NCBI GenBank assembly: GCA_015486445.1 | Contig: WFRT01000148.1 | Span: 1 to 8,415, forward strand | DNA length: 8,415 nt | Direction: 5' to 3' | DNA from: Pseudomonadota bacterium | GTDB taxonomy: Bacteria; Desulfobacterota; Anaeroferrophillalia; Anaeroferrophillales; Tharpellaceae | Part shown: positions 1 to 5,148 of the stretch, in pieces | Numbering within the stretch: position 1 is the first letter of the stretch | Layout of the letters: the number at the start of each line of letters is the position of its first letter | Program-made: the position numbers and the translations under genes | Notes under the pieces: model-generated | The model's input: only the letters and a program-made list of their open reading frames with translations | Databases searched by the model: none | Told to the model about the DNA's origin: nothing

Positions 1-135
1 CGCTCGAATGCGAACAGCAACATCGGCTTTCGCCCCGCTCTTGATTATTGCCGGAAGTTCGGTTGTTACGGCAGCCGTTCCAGCGCACAATTAAAAGGAT
101 ACCTGGTCCCCGGCGCAAGCAGCCGAAAAACATAA
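1..135 (+). CDS. C-terminal end of a probable DGR target protein, or read-through of the DGR template repeat (partial)
   Basis: Frame 1 is open from the window edge to TAA at 133-135 and gives 44 residues. They begin RSNANSNIGFRPAL and later contain YGSRSSAQLKG. From memory of the family, SNANxNIGFRPAL followed by a YGxxSSAxxKG-like tail is typical of the C-terminal variable region of C-type-lectin/FGE-sulfatase-fold proteins diversified by DGRs. The template repeat encodes the same pattern. The Asn codons AAT, AAC and AAC, with an AGC between them, are the adenine-rich kind of codon that DGRs target. The reverse transcriptase starts 75 nt downstream. I cannot tell variable repeat (VR) from template repeat (TR), because only one copy lies in the window: I found no second match on either strand by eye. 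An adjacent RT favours TR. The continuing open frame and the hairpin just past the stop favour VR. Confidence 0.5.
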   Translation, partial: RSNANSNIGFRPALDYCRKFGCYGSRSSAQLKGYLVPGASSRKT

Positions 136-138
136 ACA

Positions 139-179
139 GCCCGGCCGGGACAGTAGCCCCGGCGACCCCTCGGCCGGGC
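139..179. repeat. GC-rich inverted repeat between the DGR repeat end and the RT
   Basis: GCCCGGCCG (139-147) pairs perfectly with CGGCCGGGC (171-179), leaving 23 nt between the arms. A competing internal hairpin pairs 144-149 with 158-163 around an 8-nt loop. The repeat begins three bases after the TAA of the upstream frame. In the Bordetella phage DGR a hairpin or cruciform just downstream of the variable repeat helps retrohoming. That one has a 4-nt loop, so this would be a looser version. It could equally be an attenuator or mRNA-stabilising stem ahead of the RT gene. No T-run follows, so a classic intrinsic terminator is unlikely. Confidence 0.4.
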
Positions 180-210
180 GTCGGACAGCCAACAGGATGA
201 CGTAATTCGG

Positions 211-1287
211 ATGGCGAAAACCCACAAGAACATTTACCCGGAAATCTACAGCTTCGAGGCCCTGTACAACGGCTGCCTGCGGGCCCGGAGGGGTAAGCGC
301 TACAACCCCGAGGTGTTGCGTTTTTCGGAGCGGCTGGAAGAAAACCTGATCACTTTACAGAACGAGCTGATTTGGCACATGTACGAAACCGGTCGCTACC
401 ACACCTTTTATATTTATGAACCCAAAAAGCGCATGGTTGCCGCCTTACCGTTTCGCGACCGAGTAGTGCAGCACGCCGCGGTTGCCGCCCTCACCCCGAT
501 TTTCGAGGCCCGCTTTATCGCCGACAGCTACGCCTGCCGGGTCGGCAAAGGAACCCACGCCGGGGCCGACCGGGCCCAGCACCTACTGCGCAAGGTACAG
601 CGCCGCCAAGGCCGGGTGTATGTTTTCAAGGCTGACATCCACCATTACTTTGCCAGTGTCAACCATACCATCCTTAAGGGCCTGCTGCGTCAACGGATCG
701 CCGACCCTGATACCCTCTGGCTGCTCAACCAGATAATCGACTCGGTTCCCGGCCCGGCCGGCATCCCGATCGGCAACCTGACCAGCCAGTTGTTCGCCAA
801 CATCTACCTGCACGCCCTCGACGAGTTCGTTAAATATGAACTCCGCGAAATCGACTACATCCGCTACATGGACGATTTTATCATTATCCACCACAACAAA
901 AACCACCTGCGTGAGATTCGGCCGCAGGTGGAATGCTTTCTCGACCGGGAACTGAAACTGGCCTTAAACGACAAAACCCAAGTCTTCCCGGTCGCCCGCC
1001 ACCACGGCCGGGCTTTGGATTTTCTCGGCTACAAAATTTGGCCGACCCACCGGCGCCTGCGTAAAGGCTCGGTTTGCCGGATGCGCCGTAAAATAGCTCT
1101 AGCCAAAAAGGGCCTTTTCGCGGAGGCCAGCCTAAAACGATCCCTGGCATCCTGGACCGGGCACGCCAGCCATGCCGACACCTACACCCTGCAAAATAAA
1201 ATCACCGCCGAAGCGGCCGCTGCCGGCCGCGAGAGCGCCGATATCCGCAACCAACGACGTAAACTGAAGATGGAGACTGCCCTATGA
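211..1287 (+). CDS. DGR-type reverse transcriptase
   Basis: This 358-aa protein is the error-prone reverse transcriptase that makes mutagenised cDNA from the DGR template RNA. Visible RT motifs: the finger region up to FRDRVVQHA (81-89); motif A FKADIHHYFASV (139-150) with catalytic D142; motif B IGNLTSQ (187-193); motif C YMDD (219-222) with D221 and D222; and LDFLGYK (269-275) leading into a thumb with SWTGHASHADTY (314-325). IGNLTSQ in place of the retroviral QGxxxSP is the DGR signature. The length is normal for the family and there is no maturase or endonuclease domain, so a group II intron RT is unlikely. AGGA lies 13 nt upstream of the ATG, a weak and distant Shine-Dalgarno. The nearer ATG at 197 stops after two codons. 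The stop overlaps the next start in an ATGA. Confidence 0.95.
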   Translation: MAKTHKNIYPEIYSFEALYNGCLRARRGKRYNPEVLRFSERLEENLITLQNELIWHMYETGRYHTFYIYEPKKRMVAALPFRDRVVQHAAVAALTPIFEARFIADSYACRVGKGTHAGADRAQHLLRKVQRRQGRVYVFKADIHHYFASVNHTILKGLLRQRIADPDTLWLLNQIIDSVPGPAGIPIGNLTSQLFANIYLHALDEFVKYELREIDYIRYMDDFIIIHHNKNHLREIRPQVECFLDRELKLALNDKTQVFPVARHHGRALDFLGYKIWPTHRRLRKGSVCRMRRKIALAKKGLFAEASLKRSLASWTGHASHADTYTLQNKITAEAAAAGRESADIRNQRRKLKMETAL

Positions 1288-1721
1288 CCCGATATATCGC
1301 AACTGCCCGGGCCGACACCGTGACCATGATTGACGACCAGGGTGAAATTCTCTGGAACATCAACCCGAAATGCCCCGAGTGGGCCGCCTACCAGGCTTGG
1401 AAGGACCAGGGCGGAGAGCTGCTGCCGGCCCGGCCCTCGGAGTTTCACGAGTTCAGCGGGGGGCAATGGCGGCTGAACGCGGACCAGGCCCGGAGCGCGA
1501 TCCAGCAACGCAACCGCGCCGCCTGCCGGGCCCATATCCTGGCGCGGTACCCGCTCGAAACCCAGGCCTCGATGAATGCCGGGATCTACAGCGCGGCCGA
1601 GACCGCCGCCTACCAGGATTTTGTTGCCGGCTGCGTGGCCGAGGAGAACCGGGTTTTCGATCTCCTCGAAACCGCCGCCGACCCCACCGCCGTTGAACCC
1701 CCAGCCTGGCCGGAGGAATAG
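1284..1721 (+). CDS. Tail-fibre-assembly-like phage protein
   Basis: This 145-aa protein starts at ATG 1284, overlapping the RT stop (ATGA), with GGAG at 1272-1275. No signal peptide or membrane segment is seen. It opens with a short beta-like stretch (MIDDQGEILWNI, 15-26). The middle is Trp-rich (PEWAAYQAWKDQGGELLP), and the C-terminal half is helical (about 68-132), ending in an acidic, Pro-rich tail. This build, including a helical block reading LETQASMNAGIYSAAETAAYQ, resembles small phage proteins encoded just behind tail fibre genes and annotated as tail fibre assembly or chaperone proteins. I recognise the style rather than a diagnostic motif. The translationally coupled position behind the DGR RT suggests it could serve the diversified tail protein. 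That link is inference. Confidence 0.7.
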   Translation: MTRYIATARADTVTMIDDQGEILWNINPKCPEWAAYQAWKDQGGELLPARPSEFHEFSGGQWRLNADQARSAIQQRNRAACRAHILARYPLETQASMNAGIYSAAETAAYQDFVAGCVAEENRVFDLLETAADPTAVEPPAWPEE

Positions 1722-1727
1722 ACCACC

Positions 1728-1925
1728 ATGAAACACAAACTCGACCAACCATTCCTGGAGAAAAAGCGCGCCGCTCGCCTCTCGATGGTTGCCAGCGACA
1801 AAAAGATTACCACGGTCGCCGGCCTGGCGGCCCGGGTAAGACTGATCGAAGCCGTTCTCGGCCTGGGTTCGGTGCCCGCCGCCGCGCCCGGCCCGGAGAC
1901 CAAAACGCCAACCCGGAAAGGGTAA
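1728..1925 (+). CDS. Small hypothetical phage protein (65 aa)
   Basis: A 65-residue basic ORF whose ATG lies 6 bp after the previous stop and 11 bp after GGAGG (1712-1716), consistent with translation in the same operon. Residues 1-48 look helical and charged (EKKRAARLSMVASDKK), then a short hydrophobic amphipathic helix (VAGLAARVRLIEAVLGLG), then a Pro/Ala/Thr-rich tail. No domain is recognised. It is too short and too polar to be a convincing membrane protein, and it does not look like the DGR accessory protein Avd, which is about twice as long. The spacing and ribosome site make it likely real. Confidence 0.6.
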   Translation: MKHKLDQPFLEKKRAARLSMVASDKKITTVAGLAARVRLIEAVLGLGSVPAAAPGPETKTPTRKG

Positions 1926-1931
1926 CGCGTT

Positions 1932-2576
1932 ATGCGCCACCACCTGTTCCTGCCGCCCGCCGCCATGTTGCTGCTGGCCCTGGCTGCCGGGCTGTTATTG
2001 CCCGGCTGTGCCTCGCGCCGGGATCTGCGCGAGGTTGCCACCATCTGGCAGGAGCACATCACCCAGGCCGAAGTTGACGCCGTCGGGGCCGACCGGGGCG
2101 CCCGGCTGCTGAAATTCGAGGTTGACAACCCCGACTTCGTCTGGACCGACGAGTTTGTGGGCGAGGTGATCGAGTATGTCGACGAGCTTACGACCTACGG
2201 GATTTTTATCAACCCCTGCTGCAACCCGTACCGCTGCTGCGGCGCCGTCGGCCTGCGGAAGAACCATTATACCGGCCACTGTTTTTCGATTTCGACTTAT
2301 TACTGGCTGGCCTTGAAATATCTTGATTATCCGGGCGCCGCGAGGATTCAGTTTCGCGGTTTCCTGACCAACCGGATCTGCCACGTCGTGCTGGTGGTGG
2401 AAATGCCCTCCGGCGGCTGGCGGGTCTATGACCCGGCCCACCTGTTCGGCCTCGAGAAAATCGACGCCCTGCTCGACTGCCGCTGGATGGAGTTTGACAC
2501 CCGACACGTCTGGCTGGATGGCGACTTCGGCCGCGGCCGCAGCCCCCTGGAGAGATTTACCGAAATCTGGAGATAA
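1932..2576 (+). CDS. Lipoprotein with transglutaminase-like cysteine peptidase core
   Basis: This 214-aa protein has a signal peptide and a lipobox LPGC with lipidated C26, so it should be anchored in the host envelope. The mature part contains GHCFSISTYYWLALKYL with putative nucleophile C117, then CHVVLVVEM with H151, then WRVYDPAH with D167. This Cys-His-Asp order and spacing is that of the transglutaminase-like/BTLCP cysteine peptidase superfamily, whose members crosslink or cleave proteins or cell-wall peptides. The catalytic assignment is inferred from motif order. An odd Cys-rich stretch (C96, C97, C102, C103) precedes the active site and could form disulfides or bind metal. The ATG at 1932 is chosen because an AAAGGG stretch precedes it. 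An internal Met at residue 12 would still leave a usable signal. It sits in the phage operon just before the cupin and lysis genes, suggesting a lysogenic-conversion or surface role. Confidence 0.8.
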   Translation: MRHHLFLPPAAMLLLALAAGLLLPGCASRRDLREVATIWQEHITQAEVDAVGADRGARLLKFEVDNPDFVWTDEFVGEVIEYVDELTTYGIFINPCCNPYRCCGAVGLRKNHYTGHCFSISTYYWLALKYLDYPGAARIQFRGFLTNRICHVVLVVEMPSGGWRVYDPAHLFGLEKIDALLDCRWMEFDTRHVWLDGDFGRGRSPLERFTEIWR

Positions 2577-2581
2577 AAACC

Positions 2582-2959
2582 ATGTGCGAACCACTTGAGC
2601 GGGCAAGAAAACTTTTCGGGGAGATGGACTTCTCGCAGTTCGTGGAGGTGCCGGAGCCGGACCACTACACTATGGACGGCGGCCATTTTCACGGCCGCGT
2701 GGCCTACCGTGACGGGGGCATCGAGGTGATGCACGTCAAATGCGAACCGGGCACCGAAATCGAACCGCACACCCATGAGCAAATCGAGCATCTGCTGTTG
2801 TATTCCGGCGATGCCGTGGTGACCATATCCGGGGTCGAAACCACCCTGCAAAACTCGCAGTCGGTCAACATCCCGCCGCTGACCCTGCACTCGCTGACCT
2901 CGGAAAACGGTTGCCGCATGATTATCATCCGCGTTCCCCCGGTGAAAGGATTGTACTGA
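2582..2959 (+). CDS. Single-domain cupin protein
   Basis: This 125-aa protein is a small beta-barrel cupin. Residues 57-76 fit the cupin motif 1 pattern G(X)5HXH(X)3E(X)6G exactly: G57, H63, H65, E69, G76. Motif 2 is present in degenerate form (P98 to H103), with Leu where Gly is usual. H63, H65, E69 and H103 are the expected metal ligands. Cupins of this size bind small molecules or act as isomerases, dioxygenases or sensors, so the substrate cannot be read from sequence. No signal peptide is seen, so it is probably cytoplasmic. The start follows GGAG in a 5-bp intergenic gap, and the stop overlaps the next start (TGATG). A cupin is not a standard virion or lysis component, which points to cargo. 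A possible mid-sequence frame artefact was considered, but the reading frame is clean. Confidence 0.85.
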   Translation: MCEPLERARKLFGEMDFSQFVEVPEPDHYTMDGGHFHGRVAYRDGGIEVMHVKCEPGTEIEPHTHEQIEHLLLYSGDAVVTISGVETTLQNSQSVNIPPLTLHSLTSENGCRMIIIRVPPVKGLY

Positions 2960-3285
2960 TGCCAGCGATAGAGGAACTCCTCCGCAGTTTTCTCGATTCG
3001 GCCGAGGAGTTGAAAAAAAGAATCGACGACATCGAAAAGGCGCTTGACCGGCAGGGATTGACGCGAATGAAACCCGGCCTGCTGGTGGACAAAGACTACT
3101 GCCACGACGAGCACGCCGAGCTGGTGAAAAGCATGACTGAGGTTTTCAGGGACTTCACCCGGGGGGTTTCCTTTCGGCTCTACGCCTCTTGGGTGGTGTT
3201 GCTGCTGGTGTTGGGCGGCATCGGGTTTTGCCTGAAAACCCACGACCAATATCTGCATGAGCTGATGAAGCTGGTGTTCAAATGA
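2959..3285 (+). CDS. One-TM membrane protein with N-terminal coiled coil, lysis-cassette candidate
   Basis: I take ATG 2959, giving 108 aa. It overlaps the cupin stop (TGATG) and has GAAAGGA just upstream. An upstream in-frame ATG at 2911 would add 16 residues inside the cupin gene and has no comparable ribosome site. Residues 4-32 are a charged amphipathic helix with heptad-like spacing. Residues 75-92 (YASWVVLLLVLGGIGFCL) form one clear transmembrane segment, followed by a short basic tail. It precedes the endolysin by an ATGA overlap, the usual place for a holin, antiholin or spanin-like partner. The long soluble N-terminus and single TM are atypical for a classical holin, so the exact role is open. 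Confidence 0.75.
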   Translation: MPAIEELLRSFLDSAEELKKRIDDIEKALDRQGLTRMKPGLLVDKDYCHDEHAELVKSMTEVFRDFTRGVSFRLYASWVVLLLVLGGIGFCLKTHDQYLHELMKLVFK

Positions 3286-3593
3286 GCTTGTCGCTAAAAC
3301 AGCAGAAATTCGCCCACATGGTGGCCCTGTTGATTTTGCAGGCCGAGCAACTCGGCTATCGGCTGACCTTCGGCGATGCCTACCGCGACCCGCGTTGTCC
3401 CTATGGGCACCCCCACAGCCTGCACCGGCAACGGCTGGCGATTGACCTGAACGCCTTCAAGGGGGGTGAATATCTGGCCGAAACATCAGACTACGAGCCC
3501 CTCGGCAGTTACTGGGAGAGCATCGGCGGCACCTGGGGCGGCCGCTTCGGCGATGGCAACCATTTCTCGCTGGCCCACGGCGGGATGAAATAA
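3282..3593 (+). CDS. M15-family zinc peptidase endolysin
   Basis: This 103-aa protein matches the compact phage L-Ala-D-Glu/D-Ala-D-Ala peptidase type (M15, VanY-like), which cleaves peptidoglycan cross-bridge peptides during lysis. Features in order: a basic N-terminal SLKQQKFAHMVALLILQAEQLGYRLTFGDAYR block; then HSLHRQRLAIDLNAF with zinc ligands H48 and D55; then WGGRFGDGNHFSL with catalytic D91 and zinc ligand H94. This is the standard H..D..(D)xxH arrangement. There is no signal peptide, so it needs a holin or another export route. The ATG overlaps the preceding membrane protein stop (ATGA), supporting a coupled lysis pair. The length is normal for the minimal members of the family. Confidence 0.92.
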   Translation: MSLSLKQQKFAHMVALLILQAEQLGYRLTFGDAYRDPRCPYGHPHSLHRQRLAIDLNAFKGGEYLAETSDYEPLGSYWESIGGTWGGRFGDGNHFSLAHGGMK

Positions 3594-3602
3594 GGAGGAG
3601 TT

Positions 3603-4400
3603 ATGAACGCAACCATTATCCCGTTTGCCGGCGTTCAGCTTGAGGCCGGCATCGAACTCAACAAAACCCCGGGGCTTGACTATTCCGCCCCCATCGCGCT
3701 GCCGGAAACCATTCATATTTTCGATGACGACGCCGATTATTTCTGCCTTGGCCGCTACGGCGAGATTCTGCCCGGCGGCTGGCACGAGGAGGAATGGAAG
3801 ATCCTCGACACTTTGGCCGACTACAAAGGCCCGATTCTGATCCCCTTCGGCGAACCGATGATGCTGTTGACCTGCGGCACCCACGTCAGGCTGGCCCGGC
3901 TCGGCGACCGCATCGTCATCGACTACGACGTCAAGGACCTGCGCCGCGCGCGCCGGTTTATGTTCCAGGTCCACTTTCCGCTGCGCGAGCCCAATATCGT
4001 CGAGTTTCATTATTATAATGTACAGACCGGGTTCCGCACCCTGGTCGGGGTTAAGTCGATAACCGGCCTGGTTGCCGAGTGGGGCGCTTTTGACCCCGAC
4101 CGGCCCTACCACAAGGTTGCCCTGCGCTTCGACACCGCCAACCACGCCGCCGCGGGCAGCGGGCCCGGCGGGGCCGAGCCGACCACAGAGCCTTCGCCGA
4201 CCGCGCCGGCCCCGGGCGCAAAACCCACCCGGCCGCCGCGGCCGGGCTACCGCTGGGTGCGCTTTTCCACGCCGATGGGGCCGCGCTGGAAGGAAATCAA
4301 AATCGAAGGCGGCGAAAGCCCGCCCGACCCCGAGCTTGCCGCCGGCTGGATTACGGTCTGGCAGGGGGGTGGCTACCGCCTCCAGGAGGCCCGGAAATGA
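3603..4400 (+). CDS. Two-part phage protein of unknown function with Pro-rich linker
   Basis: This 265-aa protein starts after a very strong ribosome site (AAGGAGGAG, 3592-3600) 2 nt before the ATG. Residues 1-178 look like a beta-rich domain (HIFDDDADYFCLGRYGEIL, RIVIDYDVKDLRRARRFMF). Residues 180-214 are a Pro/Ala/Gly/Thr linker. Residues 215-260 form a compact aromatic module (GYRWVRFSTPMGPRWKEIKI, ITVWQGGGYRL). No signal peptide or TM is seen. I do not recognise the family. A structured N-domain joined by a flexible linker to a small Trp-rich module suggests a virion-associated or binding protein rather than an enzyme, but no catalytic motif is visible. Its stop overlaps the following start (ATGA). 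Confidence 0.7.
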   Translation: MNATIIPFAGVQLEAGIELNKTPGLDYSAPIALPETIHIFDDDADYFCLGRYGEILPGGWHEEEWKILDTLADYKGPILIPFGEPMMLLTCGTHVRLARLGDRIVIDYDVKDLRRARRFMFQVHFPLREPNIVEFHYYNVQTGFRTLVGVKSITGLVAEWGAFDPDRPYHKVALRFDTANHAAAGSGPGGAEPTTEPSPTAPAPGAKPTRPPRPGYRWVRFSTPMGPRWKEIKIEGGESPPDPELAAGWITVWQGGGYRLQEARK

Positions 4401-4600
4401 GATATTACAACACCGACATCGATGAGGTCTTCGCCGGCGACACCCCGCTGCGGCAAAAAGCCCGCGAGCTCGCCTTCCTGATCTGCGACCAGGTGCAGAT
4501 CTCCGACGAGCGCGACATCGCCATCGGCAAGCTGCGCGCCTGCGTGGTCTGGGCCGAGGCCGGGAGGTTAAAGAATGAACAGCCTGAGACCGACGACTAA
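4397..4600 (+). CDS. Small helical protein resembling the Acb2/Tad1 hairpin family (possible anti-CBASS or anti-Thoeris)
   Basis: A 67-aa, mostly helical protein coupled to the previous gene by ATGA. The body reads LRQKARELAFLIC (18-30), a break DQVQISDERD (31-40), then IAIGKLRACVVWAEAGRLKNE (41-61). Two helices joined by an S/P-x-E-R turn and ending in K-L-R-x-x-V-x-W-A-x-A is the pattern I associate with small phage proteins now grouped as Acb2/Tad1 hairpin-domain (DUF7681-like). The founding members sequester cyclic nucleotide signals of CBASS or Thoeris defence. Most domain-only relatives are untested, and nucleotide-binding residues cannot be assigned from sequence alone. The alternative is a generic small helical phage protein. 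The last 26 bp overlap the next small ORF. Confidence 0.55.
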   Translation: MRYYNTDIDEVFAGDTPLRQKARELAFLICDQVQISDERDIAIGKLRACVVWAEAGRLKNEQPETDD

Positions 4601-4718
4601 AGGGTTGATGGTTATTTTCCTTGGGATTCTGGTGCTTTACGCCTTCTACAAGGGAGATATGACAACCGTGTCGCTGATTGTCGGGGGGTTTATCGGAATA
4701 CTGAAACAGGAGGATTGA
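4575..4718 (+). CDS. 47-aa membrane peptide, holin-like
   Basis: ATG at 4575 follows GGGAGG (4562-4567) with 7 nt spacing, a better ribosome site than most genes here. It encodes 47 residues ending at TGA 4716-4718. Residues 11-24 (LMVIFLGILVLYAF) and 31-43 (TTVSLIVGGFIGI) are two short hydrophobic segments joined by YKGDM, with a basic start and an acidic ILKQED tail. This hairpin topology fits a minimal holin or another pore-forming phage membrane protein. It overlaps the preceding helical gene by 26 bp in another frame and ends 3 bp before the next start, so it is most likely translationally coupled. Confidence 0.7.
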   Translation: MNSLRPTTKGLMVIFLGILVLYAFYKGDMTTVSLIVGGFIGILKQED

Positions 4719-4721
4719 AAA

Positions 4722-5123
4722 ATGAAGAAATTGACTGCCATCCTGGCGGCCCTCGGCTGCCTGCTGCTACTGCCGGCCCTCGCGCCGGCCGCCGGCGAGG
4801 CGGGGACCGGCAGCTGCAAGGCTTTTTTCTCGTTCACCTGGGAGGGGAAAATCGACCCCGGCAACAAGATTGTCATCAGCGGCCTGGGGCCGGACAAGGT
4901 GATCCGGCCGATGACCTGCCTCGATCCCGACAAACCCGGCCTGGTGCATAAGTACAAGGTTGCCGATTACGACCCCTGCCAGCTCCCGGACGGCGATTAC
5001 CAGATTACCGCCCACATCGTCAACTCGTGGGGCGTGGAAGGAGAAGAAAGCCAGGTTTTCCCTATTCCAAAAGACACCACGCCGCCCTCAGCCGTAACCG
5101 GCTTTGGCTTCGGCTTAGAGTGA
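4722..5123 (+). CDS. Secreted Ig/Fn3-like domain protein
   Basis: This 133-aa protein has a clear Sec signal peptide (MKKLTAILAALGCLLLL, cleavage likely near residues 22-26 after APA or AGEA). AGGAGG lies 6 nt upstream of the ATG. The mature part ends in PDGDYQITAHIVNSWGVEGEES followed by PKDTTPPSAVTG. The order DGxYxxxAxxxNxWGxExxxS is the C-terminal strand pattern of small Ig/fibronectin-like folds common in phage accessory proteins, and PP is the usual linker. Three cysteines (C32, C66, C86) could form a periplasmic disulfide. No catalytic motif is visible. Secretion by a phage gene suggests adhesion, superinfection control or lysogenic conversion, all inferred. The first Cys (C13) lies inside the hydrophobic core without a lipobox, so a lipoprotein is unlikely. 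Confidence 0.75.
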   Translation: MKKLTAILAALGCLLLLPALAPAAGEAGTGSCKAFFSFTWEGKIDPGNKIVISGLGPDKVIRPMTCLDPDKPGLVHKYKVADYDPCQLPDGDYQITAHIVNSWGVEGEESQVFPIPKDTTPPSAVTGFGFGLE

Positions 5124-5148
5124 TCCACCGCCTCGGGCGGCCGCGGCG

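Larger units (their letters stand above)
1..1287 (+). mobile_element. Diversity-generating retroelement (3' part: repeat end plus reverse transcriptase)
   Basis: The unit combines the end of a target or template repeat, a GC inverted repeat and a DGR-type reverse transcriptase, all in one orientation. DGRs copy a template RNA with errors at adenines and write the cDNA into the variable repeat of a target gene, often a phage tail tip or receptor-binding protein. No Avd-like accessory gene (a short helical-bundle protein) is visible between the repeat and the RT or directly after the RT. If present, it lies upstream of the window. The second repeat copy must also lie outside. Confidence 0.7.

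Noticed and set aside
211..1287. Group II intron, retron or Abi-type reverse transcriptase
   Set aside because: No maturase or endonuclease domain and no retron-like structure. The IGNLTSQ motif is the DGR hallmark.
1728..1925. DGR accessory protein Avd
   Set aside because: At 65 aa with a Pro-rich tail it is too short and unlike the helical-bundle Avd. No other Avd candidate is visible in the window.
1182..1943. Long - strand open frame (253 aa) and similar antisense frames such as 1995-2606, 2704-3258, 3486-4145 and 5062-5712
   Set aside because: They lie opposite well-supported + genes with clear motifs. Their translations are Gly/Arg/Pro-rich low-complexity text typical of GC-rich shadow frames, and they lack ribosome sites.
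2911..2958. Upstream start (ATG 2911) for the one-TM membrane gene
   Set aside because: It would lie inside the cupin gene with no ribosome site. ATG 2959 has a GAAAGGA site and the usual stop/start overlap.
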